Source: Adiantum capillus-veneris
Taxonomy: Eukaryota > Streptophyta > Polypodiopsida > Polypodiales > Pteridaceae
DNA: 64,000 bases
NCBI GenBank assembly: GCA_014529385.2
Contig: CM043942.1
Location: 107,585,141 to 107,649,140, forward strand
Direction: 5' to 3'
Shown: positions 32,405-45,010 of the stretch, in pieces
How positions within the stretch are numbered: position 1 is the first letter of the stretch
Layout: every line of letters begins with the position of its first letter
Notes under the pieces: generated by a model
The model's input: only the letters and a program-made list of their open reading frames with translations
What the model was told of the DNA's origin: nothing
Database searches by the model: none
Program-made: the position numbers and the translations under genes

Positions 32405-35363
32405 CATAGATCCTTTTTCACTTTCCAAGATTGCATGCAAAAGAATCCCCAATCATGATTAGGGCGGCTTCCGGCTCTTGTACCACAGCAAAGGGGCACT
32501 GAATCGTGGTAGGTGAAACATAATGGCGCAGTCTAAAACCATTGTCCGGCACAGAAATAACCTCCCCCCGTAAATCCGCCAAATAAAAAGAGATGGGCTC
32601 GCATGCTTGAAATATCTAGAATGGTCCTGACCACCGTAATTTAAGCTTCCCTGGCATCTTCCCGAGGTGAGAATTGAAGACAAGGACCAGCTCTCCCCGA
32701 ACAAATTTCGGTGCTTTCAGGCGATCCAACCATTTTTTCCGCCTAGACTGCAGATCATGCAGCACCTCAAAGCTATTCAGCCGCTCTTCGTCCAGTTCCT
32801 GCAAAACATCCAATCGATAAATCATAGAATCCTCCGGAAGAAGCCGATCCGCAATCAGCATCCGCAGACTCGGGATCACATGCTCCACCGGGGTGATTGC
32901 CTCCATGCCAAATGCTAACTTAAAAGGAGTCAATCCTATTGCCACTTTATAAGCTGTCCGATAGGCCCATAAGGCGGAAGGAAGTTTCACATCCCAATCC
33001 GTTCGATGCATATTCACCAACTTTGTTAAAATCCGAATCAATTGCTTATTAGTTGATTCTGCTTGTCTATTCGTTTGAGGATAATATGGAGAAGATTTCC
33101 TGTGTAATACAAAATAAAACCGTAGCATTTTCTCCATCACCTTATTCAAAAAATGACTTCCCCTGTCACTAACCAGCTCAATAGGGTAGCCATATCTAGA
33201 AAAGATATCCTTATATTAGCATCCCGCCACAGAAACTGCAGTGTTATCTCTCAAAGGCCATGCCTCCACCCATTTAGTAGCGTAATCCGTGGCTGTCAAG
33301 ATATACTTATTTCCTGTGTGAGTTGTAAAAGGACCAACAAAATCCAAACCCCACTTTTGAAAAGGCTCCAAGGGCAGAACTGTCTGAAAAGGCATTCTGG
33401 ACCGTTTGGTAGGTTTCCCCAACCGGTTGACACACATCACACTGTTGCACATACTTTCTCTCATCCTGAAACAATGTGGGCCACCATAATCCAGATTAGA
33501 GAACCTTTCGAGCTGTGATTAATGTTGCAAAGTGACCTTCCGCAATACCAGTATGGACTTCCTCTAATACTGCTTCCTGCTCCTGTGGTAGCACACATCT
33601 GAGTAATACCTCTACCACCGTACGATAATATAGCTTTCCCATAATAATCCAAAAATTCCTACTTCTAATAGCCATACGTTTCCTCTGATGGCTGGACAAG
33701 AAACATGGCATTTCGCCACTGTCGAGAAAATGAAACATCTCCTCATACCATGTCCATGGGATGCTAGGAATGACCCTTGCCTGTTGCGGAACTGTGATAT
33801 CCTCTGCAGCTACTCCTGTTAGAAACAGAGACGCATCCGGAAATTCATCAGCTACACCTGTCGGCGGTTCTTCGGAATCTAATCTGGATAGGTAGTCAGC
33901 CATCGCATGCTGAGCCCCTGGCCGATGTATGACCTCAAAGTCAAATTCCTGTAGCAAAAGTAACCATGTGGCCAATCTTCCCGTCAAATTCTGTTGCCTT
34001 ACTAGGTATAAAAGAGCCGAATGGTCCATGGAAGAAAAACCGTCGTCCCAACAGATAGTGCCGGGATTTCTTCACTGAATAAATCATCCCTAAACATTCT
34101 CTTTCAGTTACTGAATAATTTCTTTCTGCGGATGATAATCGTCTACTGGCATAATAGAGAGGTCGGAACCATCTTTCACTTTGTTCCTGCATCAGCACAC
34201 TACCAATAGCTCGATCCGAAGCATCCACAAACTAATGAAAATCCTGACCCCAATTCGGTGCAAGCATTATCGAAGCTTTGAATAGCTGAAGTTTTAATCT
34301 CCGAAAAGCCAAGTCACATTCATGTGTCCATTCAAAATCTATAGCATGAGCTGCCTGAGTAATCGGGATTGCTAAATGCGCGACAAACCGCAAATGCCTC
34401 CCATGCCAACGAGCTTGACGCAAGAAAATCTGGCACTGTTTCTGGTTCCGCAGTGGAGGCGCTTCCATAATTGCGGCAATTTAACCGGATCCACGGAAAT
34501 ACCATCTTCAGAAATTATATGCCCCAATAGCGTGCCACTGCAAACAGCAAATGCACACTTAAAGGATTCAAACTGAATTTCACCTCTCTATATTTCATAA
34601 AGCATAACCGTAATTGCTTCAAATGCTTTAATTGCGCTCCAAAAACACTGAGATCATCCAAAAAATTTCTCATAAAATCCATCAAATAAGGACCAAAAAT
34701 TTGAAACATATCCCTTTGAAAAGTGGAAGGTGCATTCCACAATCCAAACCACATCACTGTGCAGGCAAACACACCCCAGGCGGTAATAAAAGTTGTTTTT
34801 GGCTGATCCCGCAATGCCATTCGGATTTGATTATATCCACTAAATCCATCCAAAAAATTATACATCTCATGTACTGCTACATCAACCAAAATGGAATCCA
34901 AAAATGGAAGAGGAAAAGGATCTGGAACAGTAGCTGCATTCAATTTCCGGTAATCCACACAAATTCGGATTTGCTTATTTTTCTCTGGTACTACCACAAT
35001 TGGAGAAATCCACTCCGGATTATCAATAGGGGTAATAAAACCCACTTCCAACTGGCGATAAATTTCCATCTTAACTTGCTTTACCACATTCGGATTCATC
35101 CTGTATGAGTGCTGCTTCACTAGCACCGCATCCGGTTTCAGATTGATCGTATGCTGATAAAACTTAGGATCCAATCCCTGCATATCCGCATTATCCCATG
35201 CGAAAACATCCTTAAACTCTGTCAGTAACTTGATCAAATCATCTCTAAAACTTACCTCCAGCTGCTTATTAATGTATATGGGCTGCGACTCCGCTTGCTC
35301 CCCAAGAAAAACCTTCTCTAATTCATCTTCTTTAACCCTTGTATTTTTTCCCATTTGCGCCAA
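32405..35363 (-). pseudogene. Reverse transcriptase, RNase H and integrase of gypsy-C
   Basis: The RT (35363-34515) has 'RICVDYRKLNAATVPDP', 'FLDGFSGYNQI' and catalytic 'FLDDLSVF'. RNase H (34230-33850) has 'MDASDRAIGSVLMQEQ', 'TEREC' and 'IHRPGAQHAMADYLSRL'. Integrase has a zinc block with 'HTGIAEGHF' and 'CDVC', then 'LDFVGPF', 'ELVSDRGSHF' and 'QAESTNKQL' for the D-D-E core, and a C-terminal part with 'KLRWSGPF'. Frames change near 34470, 34050 and 33490, and a stop lies near 33225. Long intact stretches indicate modest age. Confidence 0.9.
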
Positions 35364-35381
35364 ACGCTCATTCTTGCTGAA

Positions 35382-35990
35382 TCACGTCCTCCATGATTCA
35401 AGACTTGGAAGCACCTGTTGTTGCTCCACTATTTTTGCTGGAGTTCCTGAAACCCCCACCGAATTCCCTTTTGGAATCAGAGAAATATCCGCAAGATATA
35501 AAGAAACCAAATCCAGATTAGCTTTGAGAAATTGTTCCTCTTCTAATCCTTCCACCATATTAATTGTTTCTAGTATCACCGACCATGCTGCCTGAACTGG
35601 CTGTCTGCATGTTCCCAACATCACTCGCACTTTCCTTTTACCCTTTTTCACGGTAAGCATATTTGCTTCCCAATTATGCTTTACCCTCGCTTGTCGTAAC
35701 CAGGGTCTCCCCAACATAATGTGATAATCCTGATTATGATCTTCAATATTCAAGACTACTAAGGAAACAACAAAGGATAAGCCCGCTACATCCAAAACAA
35801 TGCCCTGAAGTAAACCCACTGGTTGCACTCTTCTTTGATCTGCCATGCGGACTACAAAGGGTGCAGGCTCTCAATCACTGAGACCAAAATGCTCACAAGT
35901 TGCTTGGGTGATAATGTTTACTCCCGCTCCACCATCCAATAGTACCTTGTCAATGTATGTTCCATGGTATCAAACTAAAAGCTCCTGAAT
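35382..35990 (-). pseudogene. Aspartic protease of gypsy-C
   Basis: The catalytic D-G-G-A sits in 'VLLDGGAGVNIITQ' at about 35905-35945, followed by 'YHIMLGRPWLRQARVKHNW', the hallmark C-terminal strand. A stop near 35870 separates the active-site segment from the rest. Upstream, 35970-36404 encodes a linker between gag and protease. Confidence 0.82.
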
Positions 35991-37938
35991 GCGGGTATCC
36001 GTGATCCTATTCGCCGGCAACGGGGCTGAATCATCCTCCTCGCTTTCAACTTTCCTAATGGTGACTCCCCTCAGCTCAGTGGTCATTTGTTGCAGCAATG
36101 CATTATGGAAATTTGGGACCAATTTCAGCAATGAACCTAGAGGTACTTGAATTGGTGACGTGAGGACCTCTTTCCAAATTGAATTCCAATCCCCCTGTTC
36201 TTTAATATCATCCTTATTTCCAATTTTTCCTTCCTTTATTTCCAGGCCCATAGTCGATGGTCCTGCTGACTGCACCGGCAGTGCGGATTGTGGAAACCAG
36301 GACACAGTTTTTTTTTGCACTTCTTCCTGAGCCGTCCAATCCGGAATCTTCACATCGGGAGTTGGAACCACATTTTTACCCGATTGCGTGATTAATGAAA
36401 CCAATGGATCATACTCCTCCAGTCCTTCAATCTAAACCATAGCCACACTAGGCTATTTCCCTGCAACGCGTTCCTGCTCTTTCCGATCGTATTCCATAGC
36501 TTCAGTACACTCAGATCGCCAATGTCCATCCTCCAAACAGAAAAGGCATGTCTTGGGGAAATTAGGATCTTGGCCACCTCGTCCTCCCCCTTGACCCCGT
36601 CCTCCTGCTTGACCTTGCACGAGGCGTCTCTGATGTATGAGCATGAGCCATCGCCACAGCAGGCTCTTGTCCCTGCCCTATCTGTGGTTGTTGCCAGGTA
36701 GAAGAGTCCCCTCGACTCCGACGACCCCGGCCATTGAAATAACATTCCACTGTATTATGAGTATTGGTCGTGCAAATAGCACACCACTTCTGATTCATTG
36801 CGCACTCCTGAGCAGCATGGCCCAGATTCCGACATTGGGTACACCATAGTTCCTTCAGACATTTAGCCACCGCAGCCGATTCTGACAATCGGAATGAAAC
36901 ACCTTTCCCGTGACGCAAGGATTTTTTCTGCGGTGTCTCTTCCGATTCTTTTCCCGAATCGCTGTTGCCTGAGTCTAAAGAATCTGATACTGCGGATTTC
37001 GACTCCGAACTATCACTACCACTGTCTTGCGACTTGCGATGAGATTTCTTCCTTTCTTTTTTCTTTGACTTCTTTGGAGATTCTGTATCCTCTAAAGCCT
37101 CTCTTGCTACTACAGCCCTAGCGATTACATTATCCAATTGAGTAGTTACCTTATCCACTGTTGCCATAGCTGTTTTGAGATCCTTGTTGAGCCCCCGCAA
37201 AAAATAATCATTCAGCACTTTGGATGCCCGCCTTTGTGCCTGAGGTACCCTCTGCAAAAGCATCCAAAATTTTGCAGCATAATCCTCCACTGGCAATGAC
37301 TTCTGCCGGAGCGTTCGAAGCTTCTCCAAATGTTGAGGGACTGTCTTTTCCGTTCGAAACCTTCATAGAAACGCTATGGATCCGTCAGCATACGTCTGGA
37401 AATGATCATGAGGGTATTCGAACAACCATTTTGCAGCTTTCCCTGAGAGTGTAGATTCAAACACTGACTGTTGATGGAGAGGAATCCTCACCCCAGGATG
37501 ATTCAATCCATAAGCTTTATTGAATTGGCGCAAATGTGCATCAGGTTCTTCACTCGAAATACCTCGAAACCGACTATACTTAATGTGAGGATGAGACATC
37601 ACCCCTTGACAAGATGTTCCTCCTCCTCCCGGAAAAAGCTAACAAGCACTACGAGGTGGAGACAGTGGTGGAGATACCCCCGAACTGCTTACCGGAGACG
37701 GTGGTGGAGCAACCTGTGTGGGTGAGGGTGAACGTACAACAGGAGGACATGACTGACTGCGCGGAGTACGTCTCGCTTGCTGCAACCGCCTACCATGCAC
37801 CGGGCTTGGTGATGGAGATACAGATTTCTCAATCTGCGACGGTGAAGAAAAAACAAATTCATCTGAACCGCCTCTCCTCCGACGTCTTCCTACAATTGGA
37901 ACCACAGGGTCAGGCGGACCCTGTGACCTACTGCGCAT
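35970..37938 (-). pseudogene. Gag of gypsy-C with three CCHC zinc knuckles
   Basis: The reading begins at an ATG at 37938 with an Arg/Ser/Pro-rich N-terminus, then a stop near 37630, then the gag core 'HLRQFNKAYGLNHPG' and 'GKAAKWLFEYPHDHFQT', an in-frame TGA near 37362, and 'LPVEDYAAKFWMLLQRV'. A Lys/Ser/Asp-rich linker leads to 'CTQCRNLGHAAQEC' and 'CAICTTNTHNTVEC'; a third knuckle 'CLFCLEDGHWRSEC' follows in another frame near 36540. Three C-x2-C-x4-H-x4-C units are more than the one or two commonly seen in Ty3/gypsy gag. Confidence 0.85.
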
Positions 37939-37982
37939 GCATATTCATCACAGGCCATCCATCACGCATCGTGGTCGGCTGA

Positions 37983-38317
37983 TGTAATGGCTATTGCGCG
38001 CACTGGAGCAATAGGCATTACGGGAAGTACACAGTACACAGGTTCAGAACACCTCTTGCTTCATTCATGTGTAATCCAGACACAGAGTTACAATAGTAGA
38101 TGCTATTAATATCATAGAGATTGGTTAAGTTACATCAAAAGACAGGTATGCCCCTCCATATACAACCGCTGCTCCAGCGTAGATCGAGAACGGTGCACAC
38201 ACTCCTGTCCCATGATATCCTGTGAAGAAGTGCCGCTACGACCGCCGCATACCGCATACTCTTGATCCGCAGTGTCCCGACCTTCGCAGGACCGCATGTG
38301 TGGCTAATACCGTAACA
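37983..38317 (-). repeat. 5' LTR of gypsy-C (335 bp)
   Basis: Runs TGTAATGGCTATTGCG...ACCGTAACA in plus orientation, matching 28542-28941. ATAAG follows directly. The LTR ends TG...CA are intact in this copy. Confidence 0.88.
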
Positions 38318-38372
38318 ATAAGGGAGAATACAACATAAAAGGGGAACCAATACAATATTCTAGTATGAACCG

Positions 38373-38930
38373 CTAGTAGTGAGTGAGGTGGATAGATAAG
38401 TGTGCCATCACTCCGGTAGGTAGACCAACTTGGTGTAGTCCAGTTGTGGTATCACTGCTGGTAAAGATATGCATATCCACCAAAGTGCACCAATGGCCAT
38501 GATTGTTGGTGGATCTAGGAGTCATAGATGTTGAGCTTGAAATCTTAACACGCCTCCTCAAGCTTAAAACCATATCTTGTATGCCAAGTATCTCTCAAAA
38601 CCACCGTAGCTTTGCCACTCCAAGCGCCTTCGTGAAGATATTTGCAACCTGCTCATCCATTGCTACGTACTCCAAGTCGATGTCGTCTGCTAAGACCTCT
38701 CTCAAATGAAGTGGTAGTGCACCTCAATGTGCTTTGTCTTGGCATGAAAAAATGGGTTTTGTCACAACTGTATGCTGCTAAGATTGTCAGAGTAATTAGA
38801 GAAAGTTTGGACTCAAATTTGGTCCTTTTAGCTCTAGAGAGAGAATGCAACGCGACCAATGGATGGTGGGCTACTGTAACGGTAGCTTGGATTCTCCTTG
38901 CTTTTATCTCAAACTTCAGCATTTTCAAAA
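38373..38930 (-). pseudogene. Copia RNase H C-terminal fragment
   Basis: Minus-strand frames give 'IQATVTV' (compare the usual QATVTLSS), 'SDNLSSIQL', 'NPFFHAKTKHIEVHYHFI' and 'DEQVANIFTKALGVAKLRW', the standard end of copia RNase H, with several stops and shifts. Gypsy-C lies just downstream in this orientation and duplicated ATAAG, so gypsy-C probably inserted into this copia element's 3' flank or LTR. Confidence 0.75.
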
Positions 38931-39617
38931 AGCAATTTTTAGTTTCTTAGAAAACCTTAACAATAATATACATTGTGATTTGCTCTAATCTTTCTTGTCA
39001 GGGCCAAATATAGGACAAATGTACCATGACTCACACTCAATGCAGTTGTGTGCACTTTTTTGATAGGAGAGACTTCATAGTATTCCCGCTCATTCTCATT
39101 CATTTGCACTCAGCTTACTATTTTTCTTGCATTTGATTGTATTGTGTTTGCACTCAAAAACACTCCACCTCTCACATATGTGTTTTTCATCTTGCCATAG
39201 AAGAATCACTAATGAAGAACAAAAGACCTCGACGACCATCCGCAAGTATTAAGTCTGTCAAAATTTTCAATAGCTTCGATTTGGACAACGGTCGATGGCT
39301 TTCCGCAACCATTAAAGTTGGAAGCTGGTTCTCCTATAGACGAGGGGAAGAGAAAGCGCATGGGCAACGAGTTTGTGAACAGTTATAAAGGTAGGGTGAA
39401 AAAGTTTTGCTTGTCACAAACAAGCAAAACAGTCAAAGAGGTTCTCATTGAACATGCATCTATGCACTCATATTTGCATCTACAAAAAACGCCGACAGGA
39501 TTTTCAACAAACCAACCAAATTGTAAGTTTTCTTATATACATAACAGATTTTTACTCTTCACTCGTGTATTGTGTGTTTAACCTGCCAGCTTTAGATATT
39601 TATCTTACTGGCAGTTA

Positions 39618-40387
39618 GTGGATTGCATTATTGTCATTTTTTATACATTCCATGCAACTGTGGGAGAGCTACTCTATAACACTAGCGCCAAAAGAGCGTT
39701 GGCTCAAAGGGGGGTTTTCTTCTTTGACCACTTTTTTAATGCTCCAGATTCTACGCTTGGTTTCAACACTATAGAATATCTGTCAGTTCCTTTCAAGGAC
39801 AGTCCAGAGTGGCTAGTCCCTTCATTTGAAACCTCTGAGTGTTTAAGACTAAAGCTCCATCAGGAAATACGAAAGTGATTAAGACCGAATATTGCTAGTC
39901 GCTGGTATGTGTTTCAATCTTCATGCCCATGCATGTATTCATTGACTTTTTCCATGATGAAGAGATTAAGAAGACCGGAACTATGCTACTCTACAAGATA
40001 GAGAAATGTCTCATTTTTTTCGATGAACCTTGGAATGTCCATGATTCTGATGGCATCTTATTTGAGGTAAATAAGAAGTCTATTGTGTGTAAGTACATAA
40101 TAGCTTCTCAAATTTTCATAGCTTCCTTCCACTACATGAGGTGGCATCGAGTGAATGGTCATCTCATAGACTTGGATCAAGATTTAATTGATGACCTGAA
40201 CAATCCTATGAGAATGCTTGAGGTATGGTGTGGACTTGATCTGCTAACTGTTGTTAGCATTCAAGGCAATGTGATACTACGACAAGAGTGCGATGATTTG
40301 CAGAACAAGGTTGACCTCACCCTGCCTCCAAAATTTATTTTCCAGTGCAACGTACGAAAGGTAGTATGTTGTGTATATAAACATTAA
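39618..40387 (+). CDS. Unrecognised reading frames, possibly exons of one gene
   Basis: Two open stretches (39618-39878 and 39923-40387) encode mixed, non-repetitive protein such as 'DSPEWLVPSFETSECLRLK' and 'FFDEPWNVHDSDGILFEVN'. An upstream stretch near 39210-39400 is Lys/Arg-rich. Splice-like TTGTAAGTTTTC lies near 39522. The composition looks more protein-like than the surroundings but I recognise no domain. It could be a host gene fragment or an element ORF. Confidence 0.3.
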
Positions 40388-40439
40388 TGTTGGATTAGTT
40401 ATTTCCTTGTTGGTTATCATCACAAAATATTGGTCTAAT

Positions 40440-40860
40440 CTAACTATGCAATTAACTGTCGTACATGTGCCTCAGAGAAAGGAGAAGAAGACATTGTGCG
40501 CAGAGATAAAGGACGATCGACTGTTTTTAGTGCAATGCAACTCTTGATTGAAGACAATGTATGACATTGCTTTGAACTACACATATTAAAGAAAGCTGTT
40601 GATAGCAAGCTTGCAATCTATATTCATGCAAAAATGCATTGTCAAGGAATTTCTTGCAAATAAAGTCTGAGAACAATTATCTTTTCAAAATTGACTCAAG
40701 TTGTCTTTACATTGGGTTTAATAATTTACATTGCAATGTCCAATTAAATCCATTGATTAGTAGCTCTATTTACAACTGAGGAGAGCTCTCTGAACTTGAT
40801 TATCATGACTGAAATGTAAAGGCTCAAAAAAGGGTATGGGGGTTGGGTGATGGGTTTGGG
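40440..40860. other. No gene recognised
   Basis: Ordinary A/T-rich DNA with no convincing reading frame or repeat between the two unrecognised gene remnants. Confidence 0.4.
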
Positions 40861-40879
40861 GTTGAGGAAAAGATTGTGA

Positions 40880-41835
40880 ATTGGCCTTGCCTTCCTTGGT
40901 AAACTCGGGTATCACAAAAAGACTAGAGGTTGACTAGCCAGAAATACGAGGGGAGATAGGTCCAGGCGCTTGGTCTAGAGTTGATTGAGGTGTTTTTTTG
41001 TACCTCCGAGGTGGAGGCCGAAGTTGTGGTCATGGTGGTGGCACCACAAATACATCAGTGGCTCCTAGAGGACGTGTCTCCACAAGATTCATCATATTCT
41101 GGATCATCGTCATTCTGAATGCCTCCACATGGACGTTCGAATACTTTGCCAAGTTCCTTGCCTGCAAATAAACTCCCTAGATTTTATATGTATTCAAAGA
41201 AATAATGTGTGCAAGGATTACAAAAGTAAAACATTGCACTCACACTTCTACGCTCCTCAGCATAAATGCATTACAGAAGAAGCTTCGCATTGGCAAGAAC
41301 TCTCCACCCACAAGAATGCTCATTGTCTTGTTTCGGGACCTTACAACTTAAAACAATATATCTTTCCAAACATTGTCTTGGGTCAATGCTTCCCATGTAG
41401 CAACCAGTTTTTGAACAGACCTACAGACGTAGTATATGGTGACCACAAGTTGTATCGAAATCAGAGAATCAAGAAACAAGTAACTATGTACCTTCGGACA
41501 TTCCCATGAAAACCATGCGCAGAATTTTCAAGGTAGCAACACTTGCACTAAATGCTTAGTCCAACAAGGCTCCAGTGTGAACTGCTTGCACAAAATAAGA
41601 AATTTGTTTGCTATTCATAGTATACAAAATATTGAAGAATTGCGAGATAAAAACACTTACTTTTTGTTGTGAGCTAAAAGTAAAACTTTTGTCGTGTCCC
41701 CGTTGACTTTTTGAAACTAATCAATGACTTCTATCAGGGAAGTGGGCTTCAAGGTAAGCACAATTGATAGTTGTGCATCCAAAATGGCTACCTTGGATTG
41801 TTGATTCCATGCAAGGTTGGAAACCGATGTCATGC
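40880..41835 (-). pseudogene. Possible multi-exon gene remnant, minus strand, unknown
   Basis: An ATG near 41834 opens 'MTSVSNLAWNQQSKVAILD', passes one TAG and ends at a strong donor AAA/GTAAGTG near 41660. Further exon-like stretches have plausible splice borders: 'SASVATLKILRMVFMGMSE' (41590-41500) before GTACATAG, and 'RNLAKYSNVHVEAFRMTM' (about 41165) after TTTGCAG, followed by a proline-rich tail. Two or more in-frame stops argue for a pseudogene. The assignment rests on splice consensus and composition only. Confidence 0.28.
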
Positions 41836-42217
41836 CGCTCCGCTTCCACGATGGAAAAAAGAGTAAAGAGAAGCAAAAAAAGTCTATTTAAAGCTCACAC
41901 ATTTATTGAAAAGTGACCAGGGCTCGAAAACAAGCAAGAAGATCCAGAAAGTGTATGCTTTATGTGGTTATGAAGGCCTAAGCCTAGAGATTTTATGCTT
42001 GAAGAAAAGGTTTTACATGTGAAAGGGCTCTTATGACATATAAGGCAACTTGGGTAGAGGAAGACATGTGATTAGTGGTAAAAGGGAAAGTGTGTGAGAG
42101 ACTTCACATCTTTGCATGAGGGAGGCCGAAAAAGTCTTTATTCTAGAAATTTTTGCGTCTCACGCACAGAGGCTAATTCTGCACCAATTAGAAGATATTC
42201 AAGTTTTCGTACTCTAT

Positions 42218-42533
42218 TGTATTAGCGACGGGGGGAGGAAGCCATAATCTTGGAGCACTCTAATCCTAAGCCAAGATTCCATAGCCCACTCTAATCTAAG
42301 CTTCCATAGCCCACTCTACTCCAAGCTTCCAAGCCACTCTAATCATGGAAGGAGTTTAAATAATGTAAGCAGCGGTACTGTTAATGATAATCAGGCTTCA
42401 GGATCCTGTTCAAGCTGTTAATTTCAAGCTTTGTCTACATTCATTGTGTCTACTACAACTGTCTTACTCACACCTCTCACAACGAGAGGCCCTACGCCTT
42501 CCCGGCTCACCTTTTGAACACAAATATCTAACA
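42218..42533 (+). repeat. Probable 5' LTR of gypsy-D
   Basis: A TGTATTAGCGACGGGG start and a TCTAACA end bracket 316 bp that include short repeats of CATAGCCCACTCTA. TTCT and then a TGG primer-type site follow. No second LTR is visible at the 3' end, so the limits are inferred. The preceding 41.9-42.2 kb shows nothing identifiable. Confidence 0.5.
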
Positions 42534-42537
42534 TTCT

Positions 42538-42553
42538 TGGTGAACCCGATGTG
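42538..42553 (+). promoter_or_regulatory. Primer-binding-like site (gypsy-D)
   Basis: TGGTGAACCCGATGTG begins 4 bp after the presumed LTR end and 35 bp before the gag ATG. The tRNA is not assigned. Confidence 0.5.
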
Positions 42554-42587
42554 AAATGAGCCGGGGTGAGCAGTGCGGTGAAGAAGG

Positions 42588-44035
42588 ATGTGGACACCGC
42601 AAGAGGCTTCCATGCAGCAAATGATACAGCAATTTTCTGCTTACGTGCAACAACAACAGGCTTCCCAACAGCAGTACAATTTGCAAGAAAGGATCCGTAA
42701 AGCTTGGCACACGGTTACTGAGAAATTGCATCAATTTGAAGGCCGGGATATTAGCAAGTTTTGCAATATCTACGAGCAGACAATCGAAGAGAATGGATTG
42801 ATTATCTGAATGCAATGGAAGGGTTCCATTTGATTGCAGAGCCGGAAGTTAGGAGTCAAATTAAAGAAATTCAGGCAGTTCAAGGCCCGAATTGGTAGGA
42901 TTTCAAGAAGGCGCTTCAGGAGGAATGCTTCCTTGAGGATTTGCAAAGAGTAACAAGGCAAAGCTTTATGAAGTGGGTGCAGAAGAAGAACAAAAATTTG
43001 TCTGCACGAGAATTATTATGGGAATTTGAGAAGAAGTTCGAGAAACTGTCCTCGACGGAGCAACGTTCGATGAGGGATCAGAAGGTTGAGCTATTCATTC
43101 AGGCTGCTGACCCTCGACTTCAAAAGAGTCTAGTGCAATTGCTGGAGGATTCAACAGGAGAATTGGGCTTAACATCGGATTGGAAGGTAGTCACTGAAGT
43201 AGTCAACATGATTGTGAAACGACAGATGAGAGTCGATAAGCTGATCGTGGCTGACATCATGGATGTTGTGGAAGAGTAAACTAAAGAGAAAACAACCTCG
43301 GCAATACCCAGAGTGGAGGAGCCAGTTCTTGACAAATTGGTGAAAGGTATTCAAGAATTAAATTTGAATTTTAAAGCTCTTAAATTTGACGGACTAGCTG
43401 CAAAGGGGTCTATATCTAAGCCTAGACAACAACCACCACGCAAAGGCTGGGACCGATGCATGTGGTGTGACAGTGAAGAACACAAGTACATTAAAGAATG
43501 TGATGATTTTGACGAAGCTTATAAAAGGAACGTGGTGTTTTGGAAGGACAAGAAGATACACCTTAGGACAACAGATGAGATGCTCCTCCTGAACTTTGGT
43601 AGGGGCATCATGAAGAAGATAGTTGAAGAGATCCAGCATAATATTGCTCTTGTAGAAGCAGCTACATATGGGTTGCAAGTCTGCGGGAAGCGTGATGATG
43701 ATGGTGCAGGTACCAAGGGTCAATTATGGACTTATGCTTTGAAGACAACAAAAATAAGACAGGTAACTTATGGGAAGTTGCGGCAACTAGGGAATTCAAT
43801 TCGAGAAACCACAGGGTGGACTGATCCAGTGGATTCCCTCTCACTATATGCATTCATTGCGAAGTCTCAAGCTAATGAGGCTATGGTGGAGGAAAAGCGA
43901 AAAAGAGATGAAAAAGCTCTTGGGACATCGAAAAGGAAAACGAGGTTCAAGAGAAAGCAAGAAGAAGGTCCTACTCCTAAGCCCACTCCTGAAGTGATGA
44001 TGGAGGAGGCACCTAAGAATAAAAAGCAAGGTTAA
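42588..44035 (+). pseudogene. Gag region of gypsy-D
   Basis: The start MWTPQEASMQQMIQQF is Gln-rich; 'AWHTVTEKLHQFEGRDISK' follows, then a stop and shift at about 42808. 'WVQKKNKNLSARELLWEFE' and 'QKVELFIQAADPRLQKSL' come next, a TAA lies at about 43277, and a knuckle-like 'CMWCDSEEHKYIKEC' lies near 43457-43501. The C-terminus is Lys/Glu-rich. The order and the neighbouring protease show it is gag; the sequence differs strongly from the gags at 8 and 63 kb. Confidence 0.72.
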
Positions 44036-44137
44036 CCCAGGGGACCCTCATATAAGCTTAAGTCTGACATTGAATTAGCTACAGATTTAAAGAAAGTTTT
44101 TGAAGAGAGCATTCTGAATAGCAAAGTGTAGCTCACA

Positions 44138-44945
44138 GTGGGTGATATTTTGGGCATTGCCAAACGTGAGTTTCATGAGGAGATAATTGACATCTTCAAA
44201 AGAAAGCGGCAGATACCAAGTGAACAGGAGCTCGTGTCAGTGAAGAGCCAGGCGGTACGCCACATTGAAGCACTTTTGGACGACTATGAAGAGTATTTGG
44301 CGAATCTTGAAGAAGAAGAAGAGTCGAGGTCTGTGGTGGTGTCAAATCCAACCGTACCTGAGGTAAGGCATGTTCATTTCAATGAAGATGAAGATAGTGA
44401 AAGTATACCAAGGAGTCACTTTTCAAGGACTCATTGGGCAAGAGCAACAATTGAAACTGTTGTGAAGCTTGGCGACATCGAAGAACCGGTCTTAGCACTC
44501 ATAGATCATGGATCGGAGATCCATTTTGATGGCTAAAAGCTTGCACAAAAAGGGAAAATGGCCTATTGATGTGGACCATGGTTGGCGGATTCGAGCTACC
44601 AATATGCTTCTAGGCGACCTCTATGGTGCTTGTGCCAATGTTAAGGTAACTGTAGGGGATGTCTGTGATGAGAAAAAATTCTTTATACAGGAGCAATCCT
44701 CTTATCCTTTAATTCTGGGCCAACCCTACATTACGGCTGTGCGAGTGGAAACCAAAGTGCTGGATGATGGCTCGGCCTATGCCAGGGTTCAGAGTCGAGA
44801 TGGTAAGAAAGCAGTGCAATTCTTGACTGTATGTGTTGACCATGTTAGGAATAAGGACAGTCTATGTGATCATTCAATGCCGAAGATACGCAAGGAGTTT
44901 AGAGAACACAGTTTTGCACAGGATTTTCTTGGAGTGCCATTATAA
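44138..44945 (+). pseudogene. Retropepsin-like protease of gypsy-D, frameshifted at the active site
   Basis: 'EEPVLALIDHGSEI' carries a D-H-G-S catalytic box where D-S/T-G-S/A is usual. A frameshift at about 44515 puts 'MAKSLHKKGKWPID' and 'YPLILGQPYITAVRVE' into the next frame. An acidic linker precedes it. Both defects would inactivate the enzyme. Confidence 0.72.
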
Positions 44946-45010
44946 AGCGGGACTATGGTGGTACAAGTGAGGAGAAGTTCTCGCAAAGAGAAGCTTTCTC
45001 TTCGGGGTTT

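Larger units (their letters stand above)
28542..38317 (-). mobile_element. gypsy-C: 9.8-kb Ty3/gypsy element with two LTRs and a post-integrase ORF
   Basis: Direct repeats at 28542-28941 and 37983-38317 are flanked by ATAAG on both sides (28537-28541 and 38318-38322), the 5-bp duplication of LTR retrotransposons. Minus-strand order: gag with zinc knuckles, protease, RT, RNase H, integrase, then about 2 kb of extra coding before the 3' LTR. That extra ORF is interrupted by a TTAA-flanked DNA element. Stops and shifts occur in most genes. No obvious primer site begins with TGG next to the 5' LTR. Confidence 0.9.

Noticed and set aside
37614-37982. 122-codon plus-strand ORF next to the gypsy-C LTR
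   Set aside because: It opposes the gag N-terminus, which is in register with the rest of gag; the plus frame has no recognisable domain.
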